From an uncultured Fodinibius sp. (GTDB lineage Bacteria > Bacteroidota > Rhodothermia > Balneolales > Balneolaceae), in assembly GCA_913056235.1 (NCBI GenBank), contig CAJXMW010000003.1, positions 248,001 to 312,000 on the forward strand: DNA of 64,000 bases, read 5' to 3'. Below are positions 9,067-20,882 of the stretch, one piece after another. Position 1 is the stretch's first letter. The number at the start of each line of letters is the position of its first letter. The notes below the pieces were generated by a model. It saw only the letters and a program-made list of their open reading frames with translations. It ran no database searches and had not been told where the DNA came from. The position numbers were made by a program, and so were the translations under genes.

Positions 9067-9693
9067 TTAACTCGTCGTAATTTCTAAATGCTCAGTTTTG
9101 TTTAGATATACAGGATCAAATACCTTTCCATCCCATCGAATATGATACAAGGCTCCGTTGGAATGTGGAACGCGATGCATTCCGGCTAAACCATATTGCA
9201 GCCAGTGGGACAACAAAATGCGAAGCAACCGGCCATGCAAAACGAACAACAAATTAGTATTGGGATGTTCCTCAATAATAGATTCTACTTTGCCGTTGGC
9301 ACGTTCCAGCACTGAAGATGGACTTTCACCATTTTCTGAAGCGTGATCAATCTTCCCTGACTTCCACTGTTGGTGCAACACTTCAAGATCATGCTCGATC
9401 TCTGCAATCGGCCGACCTTCCAGTATCCCAAAATTCATTTCATCCAAATCAGTATGGGATTCAACCTGAAGCCCAAACCTGTCGGCAACAATTTCGGCCG
9501 TTTCACGGGATCTCTTGAGACTGCTGCTGAACACGCGGTGAAACTCGACATCCTGCAGGTGACTAGCAATGGCTTTGGCCTGTCGCTGGCCCGTTTCATT
9601 CAGTGAGGCATCAATACCGCGTCCCTGAATTTGATTACATCGATTGTACTCGGTCTCCCCGTGTCGGGCAAGGTAAATATTAGTCAATCCCAC
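9067..9693 (-). CDS. Histidine phosphatase family protein
   Basis: A 208-residue branch-2-like phosphoglycerate-mutase fold protein. The catalytic histidine is in LARHGETEYNR, with SSSLKRSRETAE and the second histidine in LFVLHGRLLRILL. Members include CobC, GpmB and broad-specificity phosphatases, so the substrate is open. No cobalamin genes are nearby. It overlaps no neighbour but is within 3 bp of menG and of the membrane-protein gene upstream, so all three are likely transcribed together. Confidence 0.85.
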   Translation of the reverse strand: MGLTNIYLARHGETEYNRCNQIQGRGIDASLNETGQRQAKAIASHLQDVEFHRVFSSSLKRSRETAEIVADRFGLQVESHTDLDEMNFGILEGRPIAEIEHDLEVLHQQWKSGKIDHASENGESPSSVLERANGKVESIIEEHPNTNLLFVLHGRLLRILLSHWLQYGLAGMHRVPHSNGALYHIRWDGKVFDPVYLNKTEHLEITTS

Positions 9694-9695
9694 GT

Positions 9696-10331
9696 CTAAC
9701 TACTTCTTTTTTTGCGGCTGGATGCCAGTTCCACAATCTTGTCTTCCATTTTTTCGACCTCACTCGGGGCCAAATCATAATACATAGCGTATTTGACCAA
9801 GATCATTTTAAAAACGCGGTCGTTTAGCGACAGCTTTTTATCGACGCCTTCATCAATTTTATCCCATAAACGTTTAAGTAATCCAAGCTTCATCAGAAAG
9901 AAAAACACCAGGCCAACACCTGCGGCCAGCCATTGTCCATCCATACCGACAAGGCTTATGATCACAAGCGAACTCATCAACAAATAGCCATCCTTGTTCA
10001 TCAGTTTCAGTATCTTGCCAAGAAAAATAGTTACAAAAGCGCTTTTGGATCGATACCAGAAAAAGTGAAATGCAATAGCCGTGATTGCTGCTAAGATAGG
10101 ATGAATAAACAGCAACAGCACTAATAAAATTGTCAGCGATAAACTATCGGCACTGCGTACCCAGGCAACTGCTTCTTCTACGAGTTTACCCAGCGGACGT
10201 TTTTCTAACAGACCGGGCACAAACTTTTCAATTTGATCGGATGTTGCATGGAACCAATCACCGGTTCTAGTAACAATACCAAGTTGAGTTTCCAGAAATA
10301 AATTATTGGATCGAGGGTCATTTGTGTTCAT
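9696..10331 (-). CDS. Unrecognised integral membrane protein
   Basis: I do not recognise the family. With the ATG at 10331 as start it is 211 residues long; a TTG three codons upstream is possible but less likely. There are two hydrophobic blocks (about residues 90-130 and 147-180), each long enough for one or two helices, and a charged C-terminal tail ending in SSRKKRSS. The C-terminal segment LAPSEVEKMEDKIVELA looks helical and soluble. It lies directly before the phosphatase gene. No function is proposed. Confidence 0.7.
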   Translation of the reverse strand: MNTNDPRSNNLFLETQLGIVTRTGDWFHATSDQIEKFVPGLLEKRPLGKLVEEAVAWVRSADSLSLTILLVLLLFIHPILAAITAIAFHFFWYRSKSAFVTIFLGKILKLMNKDGYLLMSSLVIISLVGMDGQWLAAGVGLVFFFLMKLGLLKRLWDKIDEGVDKKLSLNDRVFKMILVKYAMYYDLAPSEVEKMEDKIVELASSRKKRSS

Positions 10332-10445
10332 AGACCTCAAAAATATCCTTCTTAGAGCAAAAAATGAATTATTCTTTACTTACAAAATTGTAGCAATTCT
10401 CAAAGGCCAGATTAACACGTTGAGAAGGCAAAACGTTGCACCCAA

Positions 10446-11159
10446 TTATGCCTGGGCAATAGTGAGAATCATAACAGGACCTGCCCCTGCCTGCTGCACC
10501 GTGTTCGACAGCTCAAAAGTTGTAGATCCGGTAGTAAACACATCATCAATAATTATAACAGTACGACCTTCAATGATATCAGTGTTTTTAACTTTGAACG
10601 CACTATCCATGTTTTCGAGTCTTTTCTCCAGTGAAAAACCTGTCTGCGAGCTTGTGTTTTTAATTCGCACCACATCATCAATATCGCAAATGGGAAGATC
10701 TTTCCATACCTCTCGAAACCCCTGTGCCAACTTGAATGCCTGGTTAAAGCCTCTATACCGAAACTTCAAATAGTGAAGCGGAACGGGGAGCACAATTGCT
10801 TCTTGTTGGTCAAGTAGCTCTACAGCCAAAGGATGCGCTTTTAGCCGTTGCCCCAACTTTCGTCCCAAATCTACACCAATTGACGTAAGCCGTTCATATT
10901 TTAGCTGATGCATCAAGTGCTGTAGATTACCGCCCTTGTCAAACTTCCAGAGGGCATGCTGCAAAACAATCCCTTCGGGCAACAGGGAATCGCTCGATAC
11001 TCGATCGTTATTGGGATTGGCATCTTCAAAACGATCCTGCAGACAAAACGAACACAACTGCCGTTGCTGTTGGGTGTTTTCACGTCCACAACAGGCACAC
11101 ACATTGGGAAATACAACCCTTGCAAATCCATCCGCTATTTTTTGGAATATTTTTTTCAT
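10446..11159 (-). CDS. ComF-family phosphoribosyltransferase-like protein
   Basis: A ComFC-like protein of about 237 residues. The N-terminal zinc ribbon has two pairs of cysteines (CACCG and CSFC), and the C-terminal type I phosphoribosyltransferase domain has the PRPP loop VIIIDDVFTTGST. In competent bacteria ComF proteins help in DNA uptake or recombination after uptake. I choose the ATG at 11159 over that at 11183 because an AAAGGA sequence sits about eight bases before it (around 11165-11170), a rare clear ribosome binding site in this window. It is divergent from the RodZ-like gene. Confidence 0.85.
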   Translation of the reverse strand: MKKIFQKIADGFARVVFPNVCACCGRENTQQQRQLCSFCLQDRFEDANPNNDRVSSDSLLPEGIVLQHALWKFDKGGNLQHLMHQLKYERLTSIGVDLGRKLGQRLKAHPLAVELLDQQEAIVLPVPLHYLKFRYRGFNQAFKLAQGFREVWKDLPICDIDDVVRIKNTSSQTGFSLEKRLENMDSAFKVKNTDIIEGRTVIIIDDVFTTGSTTFELSNTVQQAGAGPVMILTIAQA

Positions 11160-11236
11160 ATCAATCCTTTTAGGTAAGATCATTTTAAAAGCAAATCCTT
11201 ACAATTTAGTCTCAGCAAAAAATTTTTGGCAACCGC

Positions 11237-11244
11237 TATATTTG
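11237..11244 (+). promoter_or_regulatory. Candidate -7 box (TATATTTG)
   Basis: The octamer matches the TAnnTTTG -7 element known for the Bacteroidota primary sigma factor. It lies 54 bp before the RodZ-like start codon. I see no TTG at the usual -33 spacing, so the call rests on the -7 box alone. Confidence 0.3.
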
Positions 11245-11297
11245 TTTAGATTATACGCCGTACAAATGGCTTGCCACCTCTAATTTGACATATACCT

Positions 11298-12413
11298 ATG
11301 GCATCACTTGGAAAAGATCTTGCCCTGATTCGCAAAGACCAGAACCTAAGCCTTGATGATATTAACAAGGCTACCAAGATCCCTGTGCGCATACTCAAAT
11401 CTATCGAGAATGATTCTATCTTCTCTGATTTTGAAGAGAGTTCCACCTATATCCGTAGCTATGTTCGAACCTATGCCAAAGCACTCTCCATCGATGAGAA
11501 GCAGGTTATTTATGCACTAGATAAGCGCCAGAAAAATGAGTACTCGGGCTCTCTCAGGAAAAGCTGGAAAGATGACCCAGATTGGGCCGCCGACGAATAT
11601 GAGGCAACAGAATCCAGTGAAGAAGACACCTCCGATCAAGAAAATGACATGATTCATGACCATTCTCCGGAATTTCAGCCTTCCGGGGAAACGCAATCTC
11701 CCTCAGAGAATCTGCGATCAGTGGAATCGGACACTTCTGGCAAACGGTCTGAAGTACGATCTGTGGACTGGGCCGATATGGGGCGGCGATTTACCCCCTT
11801 GAGGTCAACAACGCCCAGAACCCTTATTGGCATCATTGTGCTGGTATTAATCGTAGCAGGCGGTACTTTTTTCTACTTTTATCAGGGTGAAAGTTCTAAT
11901 AGCGCAGACACACAACAAAACACGGAACAAGCCAGTCCCCCCACTATCAGTACCGACTCGCTGGAACTCAACATATCACCAGTGCAAGACGACAGCCCCA
12001 TGGTAGTTCAGGATACGGGCAGCGCAAACTTGCAAAATGAAACGATGCAAACCCTACCGGATACCCTTACCATGATACTTTATGCTGCCTATGGCAAGCT
12101 CGAACCAGTTCGGGTCTACACCGATATTATGGACAATATCAATCCCTATTGGTTAGAACAGGGCCAGGCATTACGATTTACCTTTGTCAATGAAATTCGC
12201 ATTCGCGGAGATTTTAGCAATATTATATTGATGTTGAACGGCCATGTGGTCCAAAATTTTCGGGAACAGTTTTATAATCCCGATACTCGACTCGTAGAAA
12301 TTAATCGATCCTATTTTGAGGACGACCCAAAATGGCTGCAACCGGCCCCCGATTCACTGGATATTGATGCCCCTCCCCCCACTTCTATCCAAGATCGCCC
12401 TACTTTTAACTGA
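11298..12413 (+). CDS. RodZ-like helix-turn-helix membrane protein
   Basis: A 371-residue protein with RodZ architecture. It has an N-terminal XRE-like helix-turn-helix (about residues 1-70, LGKDLALIRKDQNLSLDDIN), an acidic low-complexity linker (about 95-165), one transmembrane helix (about 176-196, TLIGIIVLVLIVAGGTFFYF) and an extracytoplasmic domain with a DUF4115-like tail (about 260-345). RodZ links MreB to the elongation machinery, but no mreB or mrdA lies nearby. The gene starts a rightward run with ligA 21 bp downstream. The lineage-typical form may have another role, so I leave the symbol blank. Confidence 0.75.
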   Translation: MASLGKDLALIRKDQNLSLDDINKATKIPVRILKSIENDSIFSDFEESSTYIRSYVRTYAKALSIDEKQVIYALDKRQKNEYSGSLRKSWKDDPDWAADEYEATESSEEDTSDQENDMIHDHSPEFQPSGETQSPSENLRSVESDTSGKRSEVRSVDWADMGRRFTPLRSTTPRTLIGIIVLVLIVAGGTFFYFYQGESSNSADTQQNTEQASPPTISTDSLELNISPVQDDSPMVVQDTGSANLQNETMQTLPDTLTMILYAAYGKLEPVRVYTDIMDNINPYWLEQGQALRFTFVNEIRIRGDFSNIILMLNGHVVQNFREQFYNPDTRLVEINRSYFEDDPKWLQPAPDSLDIDAPPPTSIQDRPTFN

Positions 12414-14438
<2,025 letters not shown>

Positions 14439-14576
14439 TTCAAGAATTTCAAACCCGGGCTAGGTTTGGTAATATGGCTGCGGGTTGGTATAATTTTAAA
14501 TTCAGCGTATCTTACCTGAACAATTTATGTCACTTTGGCCTTTTTGAGGCCTAATGACAGAGTGTAATTTTATTTT

Positions 14577-17021
14577 ATGAGTATACTTGAAAAACTTGGG
14601 CTGGCCCCCAAAAAACGCCAGGGAGCTCCTGTCATAGGTGAAAAGAAAAAACGGCAGGAAAAGGCCTCTTCCTTCAAATACAATGTGTATGTTCGCGTTC
14701 TTATTCTAATTGGTTTTCTGGGGGTGCTAGTTCTGTCAGTGCCGCAGGCTTCTTTTAAAGAACCCACCAACTACAAAATAAAAGAACCCTGGAGAGCTGA
14801 TGATCTAACGGCTCCTTTTACGTTTGCCATCCAAAAAACACAAGAGGAAATACAAAAAGAAAAGCAGTCGATTCGAGAGTCTACGCCACCGATCTTTCAT
14901 CGAAACCATGATGCAGAAATTGCCATCCAGTCAAAGCTGGATTCCCTTTTCCAGAGTTTAAAACCAATAGCTGAGAGCTACAAAAAGTGGCAGCAGGCCA
15001 AACAGAATAACAGCCAGAGTGCCACACGTGACAGCCTTGAATTCGTCCAGCTAAAAAATCAGTCGCCCATCCAGTTGTCCAGTAGTTCCTGGACTACACT
15101 GCTCGAAAACTATCAGGCCGTACAAGCTCAAAACCAGACCCCCAATACCAAATCCGCATCACCCAATCAGTTTATAGCCGTTAACCTAAAACAGCAGCTC
15201 GACCAGCTAATCCAAGACATGTTGGAAAACGGCATCATCAGTCGAAATAAAAACGAACTTTCCAACGACGAAATTACGGTCCGAGATCTGAATAACCGTA
15301 CCGAAAAAACGCTTAACCTAGTTAGCGTGCGCGACTTGGAAGAGGCCAAAGAATATGCACGATATCGCTTGTCGCGAAATTATTACGAGGAAATGGCCAA
15401 TGTAGGCGCCGAAATTTTCGACCATGTCATCAGGCCGAACCTTACCTACAACAAGCAGGAGACCCAAGCCCGTATTGAAGAAGCGCTTTCCAAAATTTCA
15501 ACTTCAAAAGGAGCCGTAGCTCAGGGACAGGTTATCATTCGCCGCGGTGACATTGTTACCCAGGAAAAATATAATATGCTGCAGAGCTTGGCGAAAGCGC
15601 GCGCACAAAATGCCAGCGACCTCGAACGCTGGCTGCGGTATGGTGGCGACGTTCTGGCAATCATTGCCATCCTCACGATTTTCTTCTTTTACCTGTACCT
15701 CTATCGTAGGTATATCTTTACTGATAATGCCATGCTGTTGCTGGTATTAATAGCCATGTCACTCATTTGCATAGGAAGTTCTATTGTCTACGAGTTTGAA
15801 AATATTTCCCCCTATATCTTGCCGGTGGCCATCGCTCCAATTATTCTAACCATAATCTTCGATTCCCGCGTGGGATTGATGTCTACCATCACCCTGGCCT
15901 TGCTTACCGGACTCATTAACGGCAACAATTTTGAGTATGTTACGGCAACGATGGTGGCCTGCAGCCTGGGACTTTTTTCAGTGCGCGATATCAAGAAACG
16001 ATCCCAATTCTTCTTTACCACTCCCGGTATCGTCTTTCTGGCATATCTTGTTGTCATTGTCGGTTTTGGGATGACGGCTTACGACAGCTGGAATTCTTTC
16101 GGCAACGAAGTTTTCTATGTCGGCATTAACGCCATCTTCATCCTGTTTACCTACCCGCTTATTCTGCTCTTTGAGAAAACATTTAACATCACCACAGACT
16201 TCACCCTGCTGGAACTCAGCGACACAAATCTACCACTTCTTAAAGAGCTCATGACCAAAGCCCCCGGCACCTTCCATCACAGCCTGCAGGTATCAAACCT
16301 TGCCGAAGCTGCTGCAGGAGCTATACGAGCCAACAGCCTGTTGTGTCGGGTAGGTGGCTTATATCACGACATCGGCAAAATGGAAAACCCGGGCTATTTT
16401 ACTGAAAATCAGACCGAAAAAAATGAGCACGACAAGCTAAAACCACGGATGAGTGCATTGGTCATTAAGGCCCATGTATCGAACGGGGTAAAAATGGCCG
16501 AGGAGAACGGTTTGCCCGATGTGGTCATTGACTTTATCAAAACGCATCATGGCAATTCACTTATCAAGTTCTTCTGGGATAAAGCCAAAAAACAGGCTGA
16601 TGCCGACAAGAAAGAGATTCGTGAAGAGGATTTTCGATACGATGGCCCCCTGCCTCAGACTAAAGAAACAGGTATTCTACTGCTGGCCGATTGTATTGAG
16701 GCCTCTTCGCGAGCGATGAAGGATCCCAACTACCAAAAACTGGAAAACCTGATTGATCGAATGATCGACGAACGCGTCAACGAGGGACAACTCAGCAAGA
16801 CGCCACTCACTTTCCAGGATATCCGCACGATCAAAGAAACGTTCCTCAATATTCTGGTGGGTATTTATCACAGTCGCGTGGAATATCCTGATGATGAGAA
16901 AGAGCAAGAAGAAAAGAAACAGAAAAAAGACGAAGAACAAATTGAAGAAGGCAAGGAGATCCCCGAGCATCCGGAAGCTCCGGAAAGTCCGCCGCGCGTA
17001 GACGAATACTACAATTCGTAG
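14577..17021 (+). CDS. HD-family phosphohydrolase with 7TM sensor (PgpH/YqfF type)
   Basis: An 814-residue membrane phosphohydrolase. After a first helix (about 38-60) comes a large extracytoplasmic domain (7TMR-HDED, about 65-355), a block of about seven helices (360-545) and a cytosolic HD domain. The HD residues are in GTFHHSLQVSNL and GGLYHDIGKMENPGYF. Family members such as Listeria PgpH break down c-di-AMP, so this may be the c-di-AMP hydrolase of the cell (inference). The C-terminal tail is rich in Glu and Lys. xerD starts 3 bp after the stop. Confidence 0.88.
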   Translation: MSILEKLGLAPKKRQGAPVIGEKKKRQEKASSFKYNVYVRVLILIGFLGVLVLSVPQASFKEPTNYKIKEPWRADDLTAPFTFAIQKTQEEIQKEKQSIRESTPPIFHRNHDAEIAIQSKLDSLFQSLKPIAESYKKWQQAKQNNSQSATRDSLEFVQLKNQSPIQLSSSSWTTLLENYQAVQAQNQTPNTKSASPNQFIAVNLKQQLDQLIQDMLENGIISRNKNELSNDEITVRDLNNRTEKTLNLVSVRDLEEAKEYARYRLSRNYYEEMANVGAEIFDHVIRPNLTYNKQETQARIEEALSKISTSKGAVAQGQVIIRRGDIVTQEKYNMLQSLAKARAQNASDLERWLRYGGDVLAIIAILTIFFFYLYLYRRYIFTDNAMLLLVLIAMSLICIGSSIVYEFENISPYILPVAIAPIILTIIFDSRVGLMSTITLALLTGLINGNNFEYVTATMVACSLGLFSVRDIKKRSQFFFTTPGIVFLAYLVVIVGFGMTAYDSWNSFGNEVFYVGINAIFILFTYPLILLFEKTFNITTDFTLLELSDTNLPLLKELMTKAPGTFHHSLQVSNLAEAAAGAIRANSLLCRVGGLYHDIGKMENPGYFTENQTEKNEHDKLKPRMSALVIKAHVSNGVKMAEENGLPDVVIDFIKTHHGNSLIKFFWDKAKKQADADKKEIREEDFRYDGPLPQTKETGILLLADCIEASSRAMKDPNYQKLENLIDRMIDERVNEGQLSKTPLTFQDIRTIKETFLNILVGIYHSRVEYPDDEKEQEEKKQKKDEEQIEEGKEIPEHPEAPESPPRVDEYYNS

Positions 17022-17024
17022 CAT

Positions 17025-17933
17025 ATGCACTACAAAGAAGAACTCCAGCGCTACCTCCAATTTATCAAGCTGGAGAAGAGTCTCTCCGAAAATTCGATTT
17101 CTTCCTATAAAAATGACCTGCAGCGTTACCTGCAATTTCTGGCCGAGGATCTGCGCATCAAAAAGCTGGATGGCGTGGAGCTGCGGCATATCGAAAAGTA
17201 CCTGGAAGAACTTTCGGCTATGGATCTGTCAGTCAGCTCTATTGCCCGTAACGTCTCCAGCATTCGCGGATTTCACGAGTTTGCCGTAGTAGAAAATATG
17301 GCCGAAGCCAATCCGGCCGAGCTTGTTGAACTGCCCAAGAAAGCCGAAAACCTTCCTGAGGTGCTCGATCCGGAAGAGGTGGCTGCCATCATTGATATCC
17401 CCAGTCGGGAGTCTAGCGCCGGTATCCGCAATGCAGCGATTCTCGAAACGCTTTACGCTACCGGGATGCGAGTCAGCGAGCTGACGAGCCTAGAGCTGGA
17501 TAATCTTTTTTTCGAGATTGGATTTATTCGCGTTGTGGGCAAAGGCAACAAAGAACGACTGGTGCCAGTGGGCGAAGCCGCTCAATCGGCGCTTGAGCAT
17601 TATATTGAAGTGGTACGGCCAAAATTTCAGAGCGACAAGAATCCACAGAAAGCCCAAAACAAGGTGTTTCTAAGCCAGCGGGGCAACCCATTGTCACGCA
17701 TGAGTATCTGGAACGTCGTCAATGATGCCGCTGAACGAGCCGGCATCGAAAAAAATGTATATCCCCATATCTTTCGTCACTCCTTTGCTACTCACTTACT
17801 GGAAGGCGGTGCCGATCTGCGCGCCGTGCAAGAGATGCTGGGGCACTCTTCTATCATCACCACCGAGATTTACACGCACGTAGATCGATCACTGCTGCAC
17901 CAGGTACATAAGGAGTTCCATCCGCGGGCATAA
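17025..17933 (+). CDS. xerD: Tyrosine recombinase XerD-like
   Basis: A 302-residue Xer recombinase that would resolve chromosome dimers. The SAM-like core-binding domain covers about residues 1-90. The catalytic domain has the first Arg in YATGMRVSEL, the Lys in VVGKGNKERLVPV, HIFRHSFATHLL, the LGHSS histidine and the Tyr nucleophile in TTEIYTHVD. It follows the HD phosphohydrolase by 3 bp. XerC and XerD types are hard to tell apart by eye. No phage or integron genes are adjacent, so a housekeeping role is likely. Confidence 0.9.
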   Translation: MHYKEELQRYLQFIKLEKSLSENSISSYKNDLQRYLQFLAEDLRIKKLDGVELRHIEKYLEELSAMDLSVSSIARNVSSIRGFHEFAVVENMAEANPAELVELPKKAENLPEVLDPEEVAAIIDIPSRESSAGIRNAAILETLYATGMRVSELTSLELDNLFFEIGFIRVVGKGNKERLVPVGEAAQSALEHYIEVVRPKFQSDKNPQKAQNKVFLSQRGNPLSRMSIWNVVNDAAERAGIEKNVYPHIFRHSFATHLLEGGADLRAVQEMLGHSSIITTEIYTHVDRSLLHQVHKEFHPRA

Positions 17934-18083
17934 TCGTTCGTATCTCATAAGCATAGCCTTGAGCAAACAGGCGGACATCCTCTCCCAGGAGTTAAACAGC
18001 AGATGAATTTTTAAAAATTATTAGTTAACTACCTGTAGCTGTATACTTATTCACTTTTTGTTGTGTATAAACTCTATCACACT

Positions 18084-20882
18084 ATGGATCAAGAACAGTG
18101 GGAAAAGGTTAATCAAATTGTTGACACCGCGCTTAAACTTGAAGGAGAAGAGCGGTCAACTTTCATCGAAGAGAAATGTGCAGGTAACCAGGATTTAAAG
18201 TCTCAAGTCACCGAACTTCTTGAGGCGATTGAAAAGTCCAAAACACAGGATCTCCGGGCTGACATTGATGAATTTATATCGCATGTGGCCGACGACATCT
18301 CCCATGATAGTGATACCGAACATACCTCCTCTCTAATCGGTCAAACCATTGATAAATACAAGATTATTGAGCTGATTGGCCACGGTGGCATGGGATCGGT
18401 ATTCCTGGCCGAACGGGCCGATGGGGCCTATGATCAAAAGGTAGCCCTCAAGGTTCTGCGTCGCGGAATGGATACCCCCTCTAATGTTGCTCGTTTTAAG
18501 CGCGAACGTAACATTTTGGCACGGCTCAACCATCCCAATATTGCCCGACTGTTGGATGGCGGCGTAACCAAAAGTGGATTGCCCTATTTAATAATGGAAT
18601 ATGTGGATGGCAATCCATTGCGGGCATATTGCAACAGCCATCGGCTTTCGGTAAAGGAACGTCTGGATTTATTTCAATCAGTCTGTCAGGCTGTTCAACA
18701 TGCACACAGAAATGCCACTATTCATCGTGACCTGAAGCCTTCGAATATTTATGTGACAGACGACGGGACTGTAAAAGTACTCGATTTTGGGATCGCGAAA
18801 CTTTTGGAATCAGGAGATCCCGAAAAGACACTGTTCCAGACGCAACAAGGAGCCCGCTTGCTCACACTGCGCTATGCAGCCCCCGAGCAAATTGAAAACG
18901 AGACTATTACCACCGCCACCGACAGTTATACACTGGGGATTCTGTTATATGAATTATTAGCCGGAACTCATCCTATTGATGCAGAGCAACCTAATATCAC
19001 TGAAATTGAGAAAATAGTTCGCAACCAAACGCCCTTTAAACCTTCGGCAAAATTTACGAATCTATCTCATTCACAAAAAGAAGAGATCGCCTCACAACGG
19101 AATACGACAATCTCGGATCTGACCGGCACCCTACAGGGAGATCTGGATGCTATTGTGATGAAAGCGCTTCGCAAAGAGCCCGGTTCGCGATATCCCTCGG
19201 TCGAGCAGCTCCTTGAGGATCTGACACGCTACAACCAATCCCGTCCTTTGATTGCTCAAAGTGATACCCTGCGATACAGAATTGGCAAATTTATGAGACG
19301 AAATCGCAATGCTGTTGTTGGGGGATTGCTTATCGTGGCGGCAATTATAGGATTCGGAAGCTACCATATCAACCAAATTACCAAAGAACGTAACATTGCA
19401 ACAACAGAGGCACATAAAGCAGAAACAGTCAAAGATTTTATAGTCGATATTTTCCGGTCGTCTAATCCCCAATCGACCAGCTTTGAAGGGAAGGATTTAT
19501 CAGCCAAACAATTACTAATAAATGGTAAAAACAGGGTCAGTAATGAATTAGTAAATCAACCTAGCGTGTATGTCGAGGTGCTCTTTGCTATCGGGGATGC
19601 GCTAAAAAACATCGATGCTTTCGAAGAGGCTGAAGAGAGTTATAAAAAAGCCTTAGCCAAAAGCTCCGAGACCAAAAATCCTCTCCAAAATAAAACAAAG
19701 GCATATGTTAAACTTGGATCCCTCATTTACAAATGGTCGAACTGGACCAAAAATCAAGATGCTAAACAAGCAGCCCTCACCGCTCAAAAACTCTTAAAAC
19801 AAATTGAAGATCCCCCTTCAGCTTTAAAAGCCTCAGTATTCAGTATAATGGGTAAGACAAGGGTAGCTGCTGAAAAGTTTGAAGAATCCAATTTCTACTA
19901 TGAAAAAGCTGACAGCGTTTACACTAAAGCGGGAATGGAAAACAGCTTTGAGTATATTCAGATGTTGAACAGTTACGGTAGATCATTATTGTATTTACCC
20001 GATTTCAAAAAGGCTAAACAAGTGCTAAAGCGATCAAATAAATTGCATCAGAAAACATTTTCTAATCCAACAATTATACTAGCCGACAATTATAAACTTT
20101 TAGGCTGGGCTTGTCGGGACCTTGGCGACTTTGAAAAATCAACCAACTATTTCTTACAATCGATTGATCTTAATAACGAACTAACAGGGAAGGAAAGTCT
20201 TCCCAAAGCGGCTTCAATGTACCATCTTGCTATAAATTATATATTATCTGGCGAATATGAGAAAGGGGAGAAGCTTGCTAAAAAAGTGGTACATATCTAT
20301 CAAAAATCAAGGGCATCTGACAGTAGCTATATGCAGAATCCTAAAAAATGGATTGCAATAGCAAAATATAATCAAAACAAATTTTTGGAAGCCGAGCATT
20401 TATTGGAGGAGATCATTAAAACAAGAACAACCCTTAGTGAAGGCAAAGATCATATTGGCATAGCAGCAGCTTCGGCCCATCTGGCGGTTGTTTACCGAAA
20501 AACAGAACGTTTCAAAGAGGCTATTTCACTTCTTGAAAAAACTGTTCATATATACAAAAGAGAATTGGGAGAACATAATCGTCGCGTTGGCAGAACAATG
20601 ATTAAACTGGCTTCTACCTATCGGGATATGGGTAAATATGAAATGGCGAAGAAATATTTTCAAAAGGTTAAAGCCATTCAGCGAAACGTACTACCAGCTA
20701 ATCACCGTGAAAAAGCCGATTTCCATTTTGAGTACGCCAAGCTAAAACTGGACATGAATGAATCAAGGCAAGCTCAGCAACATTTCTTAAAAGCCTACAC
20801 TATTTACCAAAATAATTTTGGCGAAGACAGCAAGCGAACAAAGCAGGCGAAATCTTATTTAGAACAACTTGCCCAGGCCTAA
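18084..20882 (+). CDS. Ser/Thr protein kinase with C-terminal TPR repeats
   Basis: A 932-residue receptor-like kinase. I choose the ATG at 18084 over a GTG 21 bp upstream because MDQEQWEKVNQI is a usual start of this family. An N-terminal helical segment (1-75) is followed by a PknB-type kinase domain (about 93-390). It has the glycine loop GHGGMG at about 99-104, HRDLK from H214, DFG from D234 and an APE-like AAPEQ. One helix spans about 408-427. The rest (about 440-930) is at least eight TPR-like repeats outside the membrane or, if the helix is a re-entrant anchor, in the cytosol. The TPR part is clearly richer in A+T than the kinase part. The substrate is unknown. Confidence 0.9.
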   Translation: MDQEQWEKVNQIVDTALKLEGEERSTFIEEKCAGNQDLKSQVTELLEAIEKSKTQDLRADIDEFISHVADDISHDSDTEHTSSLIGQTIDKYKIIELIGHGGMGSVFLAERADGAYDQKVALKVLRRGMDTPSNVARFKRERNILARLNHPNIARLLDGGVTKSGLPYLIMEYVDGNPLRAYCNSHRLSVKERLDLFQSVCQAVQHAHRNATIHRDLKPSNIYVTDDGTVKVLDFGIAKLLESGDPEKTLFQTQQGARLLTLRYAAPEQIENETITTATDSYTLGILLYELLAGTHPIDAEQPNITEIEKIVRNQTPFKPSAKFTNLSHSQKEEIASQRNTTISDLTGTLQGDLDAIVMKALRKEPGSRYPSVEQLLEDLTRYNQSRPLIAQSDTLRYRIGKFMRRNRNAVVGGLLIVAAIIGFGSYHINQITKERNIATTEAHKAETVKDFIVDIFRSSNPQSTSFEGKDLSAKQLLINGKNRVSNELVNQPSVYVEVLFAIGDALKNIDAFEEAEESYKKALAKSSETKNPLQNKTKAYVKLGSLIYKWSNWTKNQDAKQAALTAQKLLKQIEDPPSALKASVFSIMGKTRVAAEKFEESNFYYEKADSVYTKAGMENSFEYIQMLNSYGRSLLYLPDFKKAKQVLKRSNKLHQKTFSNPTIILADNYKLLGWACRDLGDFEKSTNYFLQSIDLNNELTGKESLPKAASMYHLAINYILSGEYEKGEKLAKKVVHIYQKSRASDSSYMQNPKKWIAIAKYNQNKFLEAEHLLEEIIKTRTTLSEGKDHIGIAAASAHLAVVYRKTERFKEAISLLEKTVHIYKRELGEHNRRVGRTMIKLASTYRDMGKYEMAKKYFQKVKAIQRNVLPANHREKADFHFEYAKLKLDMNESRQAQQHFLKAYTIYQNNFGEDSKRTKQAKSYLEQLAQA

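Noticed and set aside
17025-17933. XerD-like recombinase as phage or integron integrase
   Set aside because: It has the short housekeeping Xer length and sits in a core gene run with no phage genes or attachment repeats.
18063-18083. GTG start giving a kinase longer by seven residues
   Set aside because: The ATG at 18084 begins the usual family N-terminus; the seven added residues (MYKLYHT) have no family support.
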